The position numbers and the translations under genes are program-made. From positions 4,712,001 through 4,776,000 of the forward strand of contig OX621255.1 of the NCBI GenBank assembly GCA_951640165.1: DNA of 64,000 bases. Direction: 5' to 3'. The notes under the pieces are model-generated. The model made no database searches. It was given only the letters and a program-made list of their open reading frames with translations, and was not told the origin of the DNA. This stretch comes from Pseudoips prasinana (lineage: Eukaryota; Arthropoda; Insecta; Lepidoptera; Nolidae). Positions 21,915 to 33,159 of the stretch are shown piece after piece (the first letter of the stretch is position 1; every line of letters begins with the position of its first letter).

Positions 21915-22668
21915 ATCAGGGGCTCTACCGGCTAAGTCGCTGAACATCGATTTCTTAAATGGCGTTCAAATAAATTAATTAATAATAAGTAATAATAATT
22001 TCTTTATTCTCCAAAAGATTTGTACAGATTCATAGTAAATCTAAATAGTACCTACCTTCAATAGTATGGTGGCCCGCGTGTCACGCAACCCACAACAACG
22101 TCAAAAAAAATCCTTATAGTTACTTAAATATTTCAGTACAGTGCCTCTAGCACGAGTTCCTGCAGTTTACTTACTCGATCACACGTACAGTTTCCTCCCA
22201 TACATTGAGCACCAGCGCCTCTCGCTGAAACAATTAAGAACTAAAACTCTGGTGCTCAATGTATGGGAGGAAACTGTACGTGTGATCGAGTAAGTAAACT
22301 GCAGGAACTCGTGCTAGAGGCACTGTACACGAAGAGCACTCGATATACATCAGCCCAGAGTGTAATCCAATGAGCATGTTGGACACTCAGTAAACCCGCA
22401 TACCGAACATAAAAAACATGGTTTGTGAGGTAGTTCATGTTCTTTTGGGACATGCCTGACCCCGGACTGCCTGAATAAAGGTTAAAAATTACTTAATCAA
22501 TCGTTAAATCGGCTTCAACGTTGACAATCGATTCCGGACCATTTATGACGTCACATGTGCTCATGGAAGCCGATTTAACGATTGCTTAAGTCATTTTTTA
22601 CCTCTATTTATTCGGACGCCATTTAAGAAATCTATGTTCGGCGACTTAGTCGGTAGAGCTCCAGATTG
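21915..22668. mobile_element. Palindromic long-TIR MITE, copy 1, interrupted
   Basis: Left arm: GGCTCTACCGGCTAAGTCGC, GAACATCGATTTCTTAAATG, GCGTTCAAATAAATT (to about 21975). The inner palindrome at 22485-22612 has two inverse TTAATCAATCGTTAAATCGG arms. The right arm (GACGCCATTTAAGAAATC, TTCGGCGACTTAGTCGGTAG) closes it. About 500 bases at 21976-22480, including the 79-bp hairpin, are inserted. Copies 2 and 3 are at 23078-23458 and 47668-48412. Confidence 0.7.
22136..22328. repeat. Perfect inverted repeat, 79-bp arms, 35-bp loop
   Basis: 22136-22214 and 22250-22328 are exact reverse complements (outer GTACAGTGCCTCTAGCACGA, inner CATACATTGAGCACCA); the loop starts GCGCCTCTCGCTGAAAC. A transcript would fold into a long perfect duplex. 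No protein was recognised in the arms. Confidence 0.9.
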
Positions 22669-22779
22669 ATGGTTAGATGGATGTAGGTAACACTGTAACC
22701 TCTGAATTGTTATGATGTAAATCATTCCTCCACGATATACTAATTTATTAAATACTTGAGGATTTAGTAAGAGTAAGCA

Positions 22780-22940
22780 AAAAAACTGTCCAACTGCGAG
22801 TCGGACAGGCGCACGAAGGGTCCGTACCATTATCTATAAAAACGAGAAACGAGATACAGCCTGGTGATAGACGGACAGACAGACAGCGAAGTCTTAGTAA
22901 TATGGTCCCGTTTTACCTTTTGAGTAGGGAACCCTAAAAA
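22780..22940 (+). repeat. GGTTCCGTAGCC-family repeat, diverged
   Basis: AACTGCGAGTCGGACAGGCG, ACGAAGGGTCCGTACCAT, GACGGACAGACAGACAG and GAGTAGGGAACCCTAAAAA. Confidence 0.6.
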
Positions 22941-22944
22941 CGAA

Positions 22945-23060
22945 TGTTGTGTGTGGCTGACTGCAAAGAATATCATCACCCCATTTCATTCCACGGGGGG
23001 CGTAGTATCCCAAGGGAATACCTCCCAGAGAATGGGCAGCAAAATCTCTATGTACCATCA
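22945..23060 (+). repeat. Interspersed repeat, CATCACCCCATTTCATTCC family
   Basis: GAATATCATCACCCCATTTC and CCACGGGGGGCGTAGTATCC, then CCTCCCAGAGAATGGGCAGC. Matches 63732-63800 and, inverted, 15050-15140. Confidence 0.65.
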
Positions 23061-23077
23061 TATTGCGACTCCCAACA

Positions 23078-23458
23078 GGGGCTCTACCGGCTAAGTCGCC
23101 GAACATCGATTTCTTAGATTCAAAGATTCAAATTCATTTATTCCATAAAAATTATACATTTATGTGGAATCTTCATATTTTTTTTACCCTACCGTGCAGT
23201 GCATGACGTGGCAGCTACTGAGAAACACTGCCAAAAAACTCGGTAGCAATCCTTATATGGCGTTCTTAATAAATAAAAGTTAAAAATGACTTAATCAATC
23301 GTTAAATCGGCTTCCATGAGCACATATGACGTCATAAATGGTCCGGAATCGATTGTCAACGTTGAAGCCGATTTACCGATTGATTAAGTCATTTTTAACC
23401 TTTATTTGTATGAACGCCATTTAAGAAATCGATGTTCGGCGACTTTGCCGGTTGAGGC
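23078..23458. mobile_element. Palindromic long-TIR MITE, copy 2
   Basis: Outer arms GGGCTCTACCGGCTAAGTCG and, inverse, GGCGACTTTGCCGGTTGAG. Inner palindrome 23268-23402 with TTAATCAATCGTTAAATCGG arms. A foreign block (about 23110-23260; ACCGTGCAGTGCATGACGTG) sits in the left arm; a relative of that block is at 24550-24655. Confidence 0.7.
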
Positions 23459-23789
23459 CCAGGTCTTCAAAGGGTGACGATTATAGCAATATTATTATCC
23501 ATCCAAATGATGGACCAAGTCTTGGTTAGGCCTTTGTCCAGCAGTGGACACCGTTAGGTGACATGATGATTAACCAAAACAAAATTAAGAATATAAGGAG
23601 AGTAAAGGAGACAAAAAGGCGTATATATAACAACTCCACTCAACAAAAGTTTTATTGCAATAGTATCGTTTAGGAATGCATAGAGGAAAAACATCCATTT
23701 AAATTTATATACAAGATTATTTATGATAATCTGAAGGCTTTTGACGCACATTTTAATATAGTTATTTGCGTATTTATTATACAGATACT

Positions 23790-23965
23790 TAAATAAATAT
23801 CTTGGGACAGCTGACACATAATGATCCCAAACTAGGCAGAGCCTGTACTATGCAACCATACAACTGATAAACATAATTATATATTCTTATATACTTACAT
23901 AAATATTATAGACAAAATTACACTTATAATTAAAACTAACGTGAGGAGTAACATAGTGATAAATT
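23790..23965 (-). mobile_element. SINE tail, minus strand
   Basis: AAATATCTTGGGACAGCTGA, CATAATGATCCCAAACTAGG and CAGAGCCTGTACTATGCAAC, the inverse of the tail at 6690-6940. Truncated before the tRNA-like head. Confidence 0.65.
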
Positions 23966-24002
23966 GTAACAGGTGACTCAACTAATTAATTTACAAATTT
24001 AC

Positions 24003-24320
24003 ATACTATCTGTGCCCCGCGGTTTCACCCGCGTTAAATTTTATAAATTATCACAGCTCCTCCCCCGTAGGTGATAGCGTGATAATATGTAGCCTATATG
24101 TTGACCCGACCTCTTAGTAATATTCATGCAAAAATTGAAGTAAAACCATGCAGTACTTTTATAGTTTAGCCCGGACATACATACAGACAAACAGACAAAA
24201 ATTCTAAAAACTATATTTTTGGCTTCGATATCGACTGTAAATCACACCAAAGTATCCTTTTTAAAAAATATTCAATGTACAGTTTTGACTATCTTACGAT
24301 TTTATTATATGTATAGATAT
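24003..24320 (+). repeat. CTAGCTGTGCCCCGCGG-family repeat, long copy
   Basis: CTATCTGTGCCCCGCGGTTT through ATATTTTTGGCTTCGATATC to TTTTATTATATGTATAGATA. Nearly the same as 3579-3905. A short inverted fragment ends at about 24480 (GGGACACAGCTAGTAC). Confidence 0.8.
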
Positions 24321-24829
24321 GTTGGATTCGGCCAATAGTAGTTCGACCTCTTCAGGGCGAATGCGACCCGCACGATATCACGTCCCGTCTCAGACCGCTA
24401 ATACAGGTTATATATCCGAATAACACAGACTATAATTTATAAAGATTAACGGGAGTAAAACTGCGGGACACAGCTAGTACATCATATATTAATATTATAA
24501 TATGCTGGGACTTCGCTAACTGCTATATTCAAATATCATTTATACCGTTAAAATATAACATTTGTGTGGAATCGTCAATTTTTTTAACATACCGTGCAGT
24601 GCATGACGTGGCATCTACTGACAAACACTGCTAGAAAACTCAGTAGGAATTCTTTTTTACCCGTCTGCGCGATGCAAAGATGTGTTTATGTATGTATGTA
24701 TGATGAATAATTTCGTGAATCACCCGTTACAACACTAGTCAGTCACTATATTCTATCTCATTGCTGATTTCCTTTTACCTACACGAGATTATTTTAACGA
24801 ATAGCGTCTTAAATCTATTGAAGGAGCGA

Positions 24830-27800
24830 CTAAGCTTTTTTGTATTCGATCCTTTCGACTTTGACTTCGTCTCCGAGGAGTTTGTACACGTATGTCACTA
24901 CTGTAGAGCTCTGGATATCCATCAGCACGAAGGAAGGGGTGGCGTTCCTGAAATATTCAAATGGTAGGACTAATAAATATTGAAGATTTACGAGTTATTT
25001 CCAGGCCCATTGCTAATAGGTTATGATTATGAGTTTACATAAAATAAAATAATTTAATTTAATAATTTTTGTGCTTTTAGGTATGTAATAATTTTAATGT
25101 AATAATCTTTAATTTTAAATTGAAATAATGTTTACTTCTTAAATATGGATAATTTTTGTGTCAAATAATTTAAAAAAATGTATTTTATTCACTTAAGGTT
25201 TTAAAAAGCGCTTGTAAATATTAACCAGGCTCAGCTGTATTATTTTCAATATTTATGGACCTTATTCCAAAGGTGATCATCATCATCATCATATCAGCCG
25301 AATATGTCTATATGTGAATATGGCTATGTCCGCAGCTCGACAAAGGCCTAACCCAAAGATCTCCACAATTAATATAAACAAATGAATAGCACAAGACAAA
25401 GATAAATAAGATTGAAATTGATGTGGTGTTGTATATGTAGACCACCACCCGTTTAAGGGTTAAAAAAATAAAAAAATACTCTCCGCTGCGCGCATCTCCG
25501 TCTGAGCTGACCCTTATATCGACTCAATTCCAAGCAATTGTCACCGAAATAATCAGAAATGTTGTAATAAGAACTGTTACACAACTTGGCTTTAATAATT
25601 CTTTTTTTTTTCTTTTGCAGGCCGCTGGATACGTAGCTGATAGCGTTAGACCGCAATTTTTTTTTATTAGTTTTATTTGCGACCAGTCACAGACTATAAA
25701 TTGATTGAGTGTCCCTTGTTTTTCCGAGCGTATTCCCCATCAGAAATATCTTCTCATATTTAGCAACTACATTCTTTCTAGCTTCAGAATCACTCGCCGT
25801 ATAAGTCTTGTTACCCGTGCATCTTTCAGCAGCTGGCTGAAATATCTACTAGCATCTTTTTCCCTGTTGAAGAATTATATTTGTGGGATGCTGGAACTCG
25901 TCAAACCTTCGCGCGAGACGATTCGTAATGACTCTCGAAAACAACTTGTAAACATGGCTATATGTTTACACGATCAACGCAACTGATAGAGAAATGATTT
26001 TTAAAGCACAGAAGAAATGTATACGTTCTGCAAACTACAATCAACTGATAGCTGTGCACCGTTCTTTCAAGAATTAAAAATATTAACTCTACCTTCGATG
26101 TATATATTCGAAATGGGAGTATTTGTAAAAGGTAATATGCATTTATTTGAATCTCTCAATTCTAGACGTCATGTAAATACCATACGCGGTGCCCCACACA
26201 CCACAGCCTTATTTGCAAAAAGCGTACTTGGTATGGCATCTAAAGTATATAATAACATACCTCTGGCTATTAGGCGCAAAGAATGTCCAGAGTTATTTAA
26301 AAAATATTTGAATGAATATCTAGTGAATAAGTGTTATTACTCCATCACAGATTTCATGAATGACAAAGAGCGATACGAGGGTCCGATCTATTAATTTAAG
26401 ACTTTTTAATTTAAGACTTTTAATTGTTAACAAAAAGCTGACATTGTGTTTAATGAATTCCATGACTGTTATTGAATTTAATCTAGGTTAAGATACTTCT
26501 TACATTTAAATTTTGTACGTCATTAAGTTGGCAAAACATAGCGGTTTACCTTTATACCTGTATAACACCCATGTAATATGTACCTATGTTTACGAAATAA
26601 AGAATACTGAATCAAAATAGCCGGTTTCCGAAAAGGCTCCAGTACCATAGACCGCATACATACGCTGCTGGGGCCGTGCTGACTTCATATCATGGTCATG
26701 TGGATAATGAATGGTATGCCAGGGCATTTGGATGGTGCCCAAGCCTTTTCTTGTACGTCTCAGCTCAGTTACGGATTTAGTTACAGTATTCATCTTTAAC
26801 TGAAGTGGCAGTGGGTGGGGCACATACATAGCTCGTAGAACCGACTGCCGTTGGGGTAGAAAAGATCTCGAGTGGCGACCACGAACCGGAAGACGCAGCG
26901 TGGGCAGGCCCCCTACAAGATGGACCGATGATCTTGTGCGGGTCGCTGGAAATTGCTGGATGCGAATAGCGTAAGATCGGCAATTGTGGAGATCTTTGGG
27001 GGAGGCCTTTGTCCCTGCCTTTGTGATGATGATGATGATTCATTTTTAAGTGTCCATGAATCTCACCGGCAGTTATGGAGATCTTTGGGGGAGGCCTTGG
27101 TCCCGCGTCCACATCTGGACTCTTTCAGCTGATATGATGATGATTATAATGGATTCTAGTAAACTCATTTGTAGACAATTCTCTATTACAATAATAAAAC
27201 ATAAATTACCTGAACAAAGGGCTATAAGCACCGGTCGCCGACCCTGGGTTAATATAGAACTTATTTTCATGTTCGTACGCCTCAAATCGGTGAGTATGGC
27301 CAGATATCAGTATATCTACATCCAGCTGCCTTTGGACCAGGGCTAGAGACTCTTCATCACCCCAGGGCACGACCTGGTGACCGTGGATGAGGCCGATGCG
27401 GAACTGACCAACAGTTATAACTTTTTGCTCTGGATAAGTGGGGTTCTGTGGATCAGAAAGAGATTGTTATTAACAAAAGAAAATAATTACAATTTGGACT
27501 TCAACTTTTCTTTATAAATCCTAAATTCGTAATACGATTTAAACAATATATATATATATACACAAGATGTAACATAAATAGTGGCTGTCATTAGACGGAC
27601 TGCATCGCAGCAACAGCAGCAGTTCATATGTTCAACTGCATGCAGTTGCACTTTCGACTTCGTCCAGCCATTATAGCTGAGAAATTTTTCTTTTAACAGA
27701 AAAGTTCAAGATCACTTTTGGCCCGACCCGGGATTTGAACCCAGGACCTCGTTCTCTGCTGATGAATACGCTACCGCTAGACCAACGGCGACAGTAGTGT

Positions 27801-30210
27801 AGTGTCGACACACGCTGTCCATTGCTAACCACATACAGTTAGTGAAGTAACGTCAGTGCTTCCATTTCAACATCATATCCTACTGAGCTCCTGGACTAGA
27901 TGACATGTGTGGCGTCAACTGCGTAGAGTCAGATCCGACAGCAGATAACTGCATGCAGTTTAATATATCGACTGTGTGTGATTGCTGCAATGCAGTCCAT
28001 CTGACGGCAACCTAAGTAAAGGTGATTTTCCACCAGAGCGAGACGAGAAGAGAATTAAAATCGCACTGACCCTTTTCCACTAAAATTATTGCGAGCTCAC
28101 GCGTGATCGACGCGCCGCCCGTATAGGCTTCATTAGATAAAGATATAGGAACAGTGCAGTGCAATACACACGCAATTTCGATATTATGTCCCGAAAATTA
28201 GTATTATTAAATAAGTTAATGGAAGAAATCAAATGAAGATACCTACTACAACAAGAAATAATCTCATAGCAACAATCAGCATCTCGCGAGAAGCGTTTTC
28301 TGTTGCAAAGTTAATTTATACTCTATAGCGGAATCCATACGGTTTATTTTTACACAACCAAATATTTCAATTCACTGTTTCCACCAAAGATGCGCTGGGA
28401 GAGGATTAAAAATTTGCCATACAAATTTCAATTCTCTCCTCACCTCGCCTCAACTAGCCACTCTGGTGGAAAATCACCTTTAAGGAGCTTAATTTACCTA
28501 TGCGAATATTTATATGAAACTGAATCAATGTGTAGCACATCAACATGTAAAAAACATAAAAAAATATTAACTCTTCAGGAGAACAACGATCAGCTGATGC
28601 ATTTTTCTTACTTCACTGTCCACTTCAGTAGTTGTTTAGGTCATGTCACCTCAGGAAGGAGTGTTGCTGTGGGGTGTGCATATTTTTTGCGTAAGGCCAT
28701 TTATAGTCAAAAGTAAAAAAAAAAGATATGGTAGGCCACGAATTACGAAATCCGATTTAAAAATTATAATTTGCTCCTACAAATTTTGGACCATTTATAC
28801 AAATCAAACTTGTGAAAAGTGTAATGCATACAATTTGAAATAAATAATGTTGATAGTTGTTTTAAAATATTACAAAAACAATAGAATGACATTTTGTTTC
28901 TATTTTTCAGTTCCATAATGGCAGAAAAATCAAGAGACCCTTTTAAGTTTCCACCATTATTTGGGCTTACAGTTTTTTTTTTTATGTTGCACGGGGAATG
29001 CCTTTCAACGCCAACGCAGAGCAAAATTCCATTAAAAATTAGCTTACCTTGTATTTCAAAATACTAACCTCATCAAAATCACCCCTAACAACATGGACAT
29101 CGCTTGCCAAAGTCTTCAAATAGTCATATGACTCCTTTGTGCAAAGGTTACCAGTGCATAGTATATGTTGTATCCTGCCAGGAAGTAGCAGTTTCTTGAA
29201 CTTCGGCGGTAAGCTGCTGCAGCGGTGAGGTATATGAAGATCTCCCAGCACTAGGACGAGCTGAAAACCAAAATTATAGTCCTTTAAAAAAAGTCAACAC
29301 CTACACTTAGGACATAAAACTGTGTAATACTGTGGACTACACAAATATACAATTCAACTGGATGAGAATCGAATCCACCCCAGCATTTCCAGCTTCATGT
29401 GCTTTAACCACTCTGCCCTGCACTCTGCACACAATGAACACGCTTCATCTTACCAAAACCTCCATGTCTAAGAGTAGTGGTATGGAATTCACAGACACAA
29501 AGCATACCCAGACTCTATATATGAGACACTCAGACACACAAATGATTGTCCCATCAAATGGGCACCTAAGTAATATTGAAGCAATCACCTGTTTCACACA
29601 TACATGTTACAGTCCAATTGACCGTGTGGATGAGAAAACTATTAACAGTAATTAATAAAAACAGGGAAAAAAAATTATTGTCAGGTAATCAAAATAAGCA
29701 AATAATATCAAGTAAGTACCAATTCTTCCACTCTCTTAATGTGCTTAACCAAAAGGATCTATATCAGATGTCATGCTTAATTAGAGAATCTTATGTACCT
29801 TTAATAAAATAATAAAACTATAAAACATATTGTCTATTATTGATCTATATTTGAAAATATAAAGAAAAAAAGATAAGGCCTCCACAATAAATTCCTAATT
29901 ATAATTAGCGAGTCCAACTTATCGGTAATAAATAATAAATACGTTAACGATACTATTAAAGCTGTCCCTGAGCCTTTTTTTAAGACAATAAGCAGCCGAA
30001 TTATAACTCATGATAACATGGAAATCATCAACTCTCGCCTCTGTAAACACTCTTGAGGCACTACAAAAACAGGGCAGCCCTAATAACATCCTAAAGGCAA
30101 TGTTCTAATGGGCTTGGAATGATGTAAAAAGTATCTTATTATCAAGCAATTTGTGACGAATTATGGAAAAAGTGGGAGTTTCGTCATGTAATGTAAAAAG
30201 TACTCACCAT
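24830..30210 (-). CDS. Vps29: VPS29, retromer complex subunit
   Basis: VPS29 is the metallophosphoesterase-fold subunit of retromer. It binds VPS35 on endosomes and helps return cargo receptors to the Golgi or plasma membrane. The coding exons are 30210-30208 (ATG only, then GTGAGT), 29260-29069, 27445-27210 and 24947-24830, each bounded by AG/GT. They total 549 bases: 182 codons plus stop, the usual VPS29 length. Motifs in order: [115 protein letters not shown] and [11 protein letters not shown]. The introns hold non-LTR fragments and MITEs. A second donor (GTAAGC after 29048) could add seven residues after DFDE. Identity is very secure; UTR ends are not defined. Confidence 0.97.
25250..25380 (-). 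repeat. RTE-type tail fragment with (ATC)n, in VPS29 intron 3
   Basis: ATCATCATCATCATCATATC, then ACAAAGGCCTAACCCAAAGA and TCTCCACAAT. Matches 56495-56570 and the inverse of 26985-27045. Confidence 0.65.
25990..26600 (+). pseudogene. Non-LTR retrotransposon 3' end (CR1/Jockey-like RT C-terminus)
   Basis: About 25990-26050 reads [18 protein letters not shown] in one frame. 26030-26394 continues [71 protein letters not shown] and a stop. This is the region after the reverse transcriptase domain in insect CR1/Jockey-type elements. AATAAAGAATACTGAATC at about 26597 may be the element's 3' end. It is 5'-truncated and antisense in intron 3 of VPS29. Confidence 0.75.
26614..27050 (+). pseudogene. 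RTE-like retrotransposon, internally deleted
   Basis: The left part reads [17 protein letters not shown], the RT motif usually written QAGFRKG-STIDHI. After a deletion comes the C-terminal region at 26790-27010: LKWQWVGHI, then [40 protein letters not shown], and a stop before [12 protein letters not shown]. An (ATG)n tail at 27027-27040 ends it; a second tail copy follows at 27070-27145. It lies in intron 3 of VPS29. Confidence 0.8.
27583..28012. mobile_element. TIR element with SINE fragment inside, in VPS29 intron 2
   Basis: Ends GGCTGTCATTAGACGGACTG and, inverted, GGTTGCCGTCAGATGGACTG, both followed by CATYGCAGCAA. The middle (27690-27790) is a minus head of the GGTCGGGCC SINE. Two CTGCATGCAGTT palindromes flank it. 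Target duplication unclear. Confidence 0.65.
28017..28482. mobile_element. Harbinger-like MITE, in VPS29 intron 2
   Basis: TAAAGGTGATTTTCCACCAG and its exact inverse CTGGTGGAAAATCACCTTTA close the element. The TAA...TTA borders resemble the Harbinger copy at 8355. A short internal frame at about 28186 ([16 protein letters not shown]) could be a relic of a transposase start. It sits about 5 bases from the neighbouring TIR element. Confidence 0.7.
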
Positions 30211-30259
30211 GATGTTGTTAGAATGTGATATTATTTGAATAATTGCTTATTACGATAAC

Positions 30260-32095
30260 TCTGGAAGCAATATATATATATTTAATTCTACAGGAATTTT
30301 TATATTCCCGATTTCCTAGAAATGTTTAAATCGGCTAGTATCATCTACTATATCCACAGTTGAAATAAAAATTTAAGCAGTAAGTGCGAAGCAGATCATC
30401 GTTTATGGAGTTCCGTACATATGGCATCGCGTTCACAACAACAACCCGATGGTGGATTGTATTTTATTTATTTATAGTAATTGTCAAGTATTTTAGTAAT
30501 TTTTATTATACTTTGTCTATAGTGCACCTACCATATTATCTCTGCATCACCCTAAGGTTGACTAGGAGAGAATGCCTTTGGCATTAAGTCCGCCTTTGTA
30601 CAGTTTTGTGCAATAAGTATAAATAAATAACCCAATAACAAAATTATTCTTAATTTTCATGGCTTTTGTTTTAAATCATACATCAGTTATTTTTCTCATT
30701 ATTGCAGATTTGCAATTAAGATCGTGGAAAAGTATTACAAACTTAGAAAAGTACGCAAACAAAATTGTAAACTTGCCTAATGGTTCCTAATTAAGCACAC
30801 AGTTTTTTTTGTATTAGACTTATTTATTATTCTTTAAAAATCATAAATTTGAGGTCAATTCAGTCATTCCAAAGTAGTTGTACATGAGCACAACTATGTA
30901 TTGGATCACGCTGAGCAATTTTACCATGAAAAAATAGTGTCATACATAATCTTTTTATCTATATCTAATAAATCTCCATAAAAATACCGACCAGAATCGG
31001 TCTCACTTAACATGTTTGAATGTCAAAGAAATGCATGATAAATTAAAATAAATTAAAAGTTAGTATAGATTACTAGCGGCCCTGAACGTGCTTCGCTACG
31101 TATAAGGCATAGTAATAAAAAAATAATCATTAAGTTCATTTATTCAAACAAATATTTATAATTGCTAAAAGATGTTGATTTTACACTTTTTCAAAACTTT
31201 TTTTAAATTTTCTCTACGTACAAACCTTCCCTGGACTTCCACGAATAATTCAAGACCAAAATTAGCCAAATCGGTAAAGGCGTTGTTGAGTTATAACGTT
31301 ACAACGAAAAGTGGCATTGATTTTTATATACATAGATTAACACAAAATCTTCAAAAAAGCGCTTGTAAATAGTCAAAAAATGAAGTGCAGTATTGTGGCG
31401 CGCAATTTGTAAACGTAGTTAAAAGAACACTACCACCACGCAATTTATAAAAGACGCCGCGACGTAAAGAACAAAGAAAAATATAGTGAATAACGTGCAG
31501 TGTCATTAAATAAATGAGAATTGGAGAATGATTTGACACTTTAAGTGTAAGTAGATTGTTGTTCGTTTCGCCTATAAACCTATATGAACAAAACAGACAA
31601 ATATTTGAAATTATAATTCGATAAAAAAATGATTACGTAAATCGTAACTGCATTTTGGACAATGTCAGCAAAACAACAAATAGGCTCCGTTTCGCAATTT
31701 GTATAAGGACTCCTAAAAAAATACAGTGCGTACATTGACATTGTTGACATTTGTTTGACGCTTGTAATATTGTCTGTGGTTTTCTTACGTTTGTGTAAAC
31801 GTAGTTTGTTTTATATTTTATTATACACACATCAACACAATCTAGGGATATTGAACATTTCATTGATTATCTAGAAAACATTTTGTTAGATAAACATTTT
31901 GTTATGACTGTAAATGGAAGAATTAAAGATAATTTCATGGCCGATATTTAAACATTAACAACACGATGCGATTTTGTTTTTCTAATTAATAAAAGTCTTA
32001 AATTAATTAAGCCATAGAAAATTACTGAGTGAACAAAAACATTTTATTCTTATAAAATTATTCAATCGAATTAAATGAATAAAAATCTTACCAAA
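30260..32095. other. Intergenic between VPS29 and the Tc1 element, small repeat fragments only
   Basis: 30520-30605 is the AAGTCCGCCTTTG repeat also seen near 5130. 31070-31115 (TAGCGGCCCTGAACGTGCTT) is another common lepidopteran fragment. 31345-31380 is a piece of the AAGCGCTTGTAAATAGTC family. No gene recognised. Confidence 0.45.
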
Positions 32096-32103
32096 TCTGA
32101 TAA

Positions 32104-33150
32104 TCAGTAATCGGTATTTCCTCCTCTAACATTAATCACACAGCGGCAACGATTTTCCATACTTAAAATTAAGGTGTCAATGTCTTGCTGGGGTATGCAG
32201 TCCCAAGTTCTTTTTAAATGTTCGAAAAGTTGTTCTTCTGTTGTCAAGTTGGGCGGAAAATCCCTCAATGCTCTTCGCTGTAACATGTCCCAGGCGTGTT
32301 CAATTGGGTTTAAGTCTGGCGACTGTGGAGGCCAATCTAATACCTGAACATCGTGTTCTCGAAGGGCGGCCCTCACCAGCCGCGCTGTATGGGAAGGTGC
32401 ATTGTCATGCATGAGCTGAAATTCTTGCCCCGTTAGGGCCCTGAGCGGGACAATGACACGTTCTACTACCTCCTCACGGTATCTATGGGCAGTCATGCTG
32501 CCCTGAATCCAAATGAGTTGGGTTCGTCCGCCGATTCGTATTCCTGCCCACACCATAATTGTCCCGCCTTGGTAAGAGTGGACCTCCTGTGGATGTCGGA
32601 GACGGCTGACCCTGCCTGGAGTTCTCCAAACGCGTGTTCGTCTCGAATCTGGATGAAATCCATAGCGGGACTCATCAGTGAACAGCACCAATGACCATTG
32701 TTGATCACTCCATGTCAAATGTTCTTGAGCCCATAAAAGTCGCCTACCGCGATTGCCACGTCGCAGCGCTGGGACTCGTAGCGGTCTGCGAGCATGAAGA
32801 CCAACTTCATGCAGCCTCCTTCGCACGGTTTGGTCGCTCACCAGCAGCTGCTGACCCTCCTGGAGCCTTTGCACTAGTTGCATCGCTGTGATATTGGGTA
32901 GTCTTCTGGCGGTCATTTGGAGAAATCGATCCTGTCTCTGAGTGGTAACACGATATCTACCTGTGTGCCGTTCTGCCACATCTCCAGTAGCGCGATAACG
33001 TGACCACAGCCTGGATACCACATTTTGGCTTGTGCCCAGAGACTCAGCAACGACGCGTTGAATAGCACCGTTTTGTAACATGCCAACTGCCCGTAACATT
33101 TCATCTCGACTCAAATGATGGCGTGGCATGACGCTAAAAAGCTTACACAA
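32104..33150 (-). CDS. Tc1-type DD34E transposase, intact frame
   Basis: Transposase of the Tc1 group, which integrates at TA. The best start is Met8 (MPRHHLSRDEMLRAVGML, near 33129). Residues 8-65 are the first helix-turn-helix (SLGTSQNVVSRLWSRYRATG). A second DNA-binding unit runs to about 120 (VSDQTVRRRLHEVGLHARRP). The catalytic domain has D159 in LVLFTDESRYGFH, D249 in LMHDNAPSHTARLV and E284 in PPQSPDLNPIEHAWD; exactly 34 residues lie between the second Asp and the Glu. The frame is uninterrupted, so the copy may be young. I could not find a convincing TIR pair on either side, so the element's borders are undefined. About 870 bases separate it from egl. Confidence 0.93.
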   Translation of the reverse strand: MCKLFSVMPRHHLSRDEMLRAVGMLQNGAIQRVVAESLGTSQNVVSRLWSRYRATGDVAERHTGRYRVTTQRQDRFLQMTARRLPNITAMQLVQRLQEGQQLLVSDQTVRRRLHEVGLHARRPLRVPALRRGNRGRRLLWAQEHLTWSDQQWSLVLFTDESRYGFHPDSRRTRVWRTPGRVSRLRHPQEVHSYQGGTIMVWAGIRIGGRTQLIWIQGSMTAHRYREEVVERVIVPLRALTGQEFQLMHDNAPSHTARLVRAALREHDVQVLDWPPQSPDLNPIEHAWDMLQRRALRDFPPNLTTEEQLFEHLKRTWDCIPQQDIDTLILSMENRCRCVINVRGGNTDY

Positions 33151-33159
33151 CCAATTGAG

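Noticed and set aside
25705..25986. 93-codon plus-strand frame upstream of the CR1/Jockey-like end
   Set aside because: No RT motif could be read in it, and the RT-like text starts only near 25990 in another frame.
27050..27346. 98-codon plus-strand frame near VPS29 exon 3
   Set aside because: Antisense of VPS29 exon 3 joined to an RTE tail.
32485..32891. Plus-strand frames over the Tc1 transposase
   Set aside because: Antisense shadows of the intact transposase.
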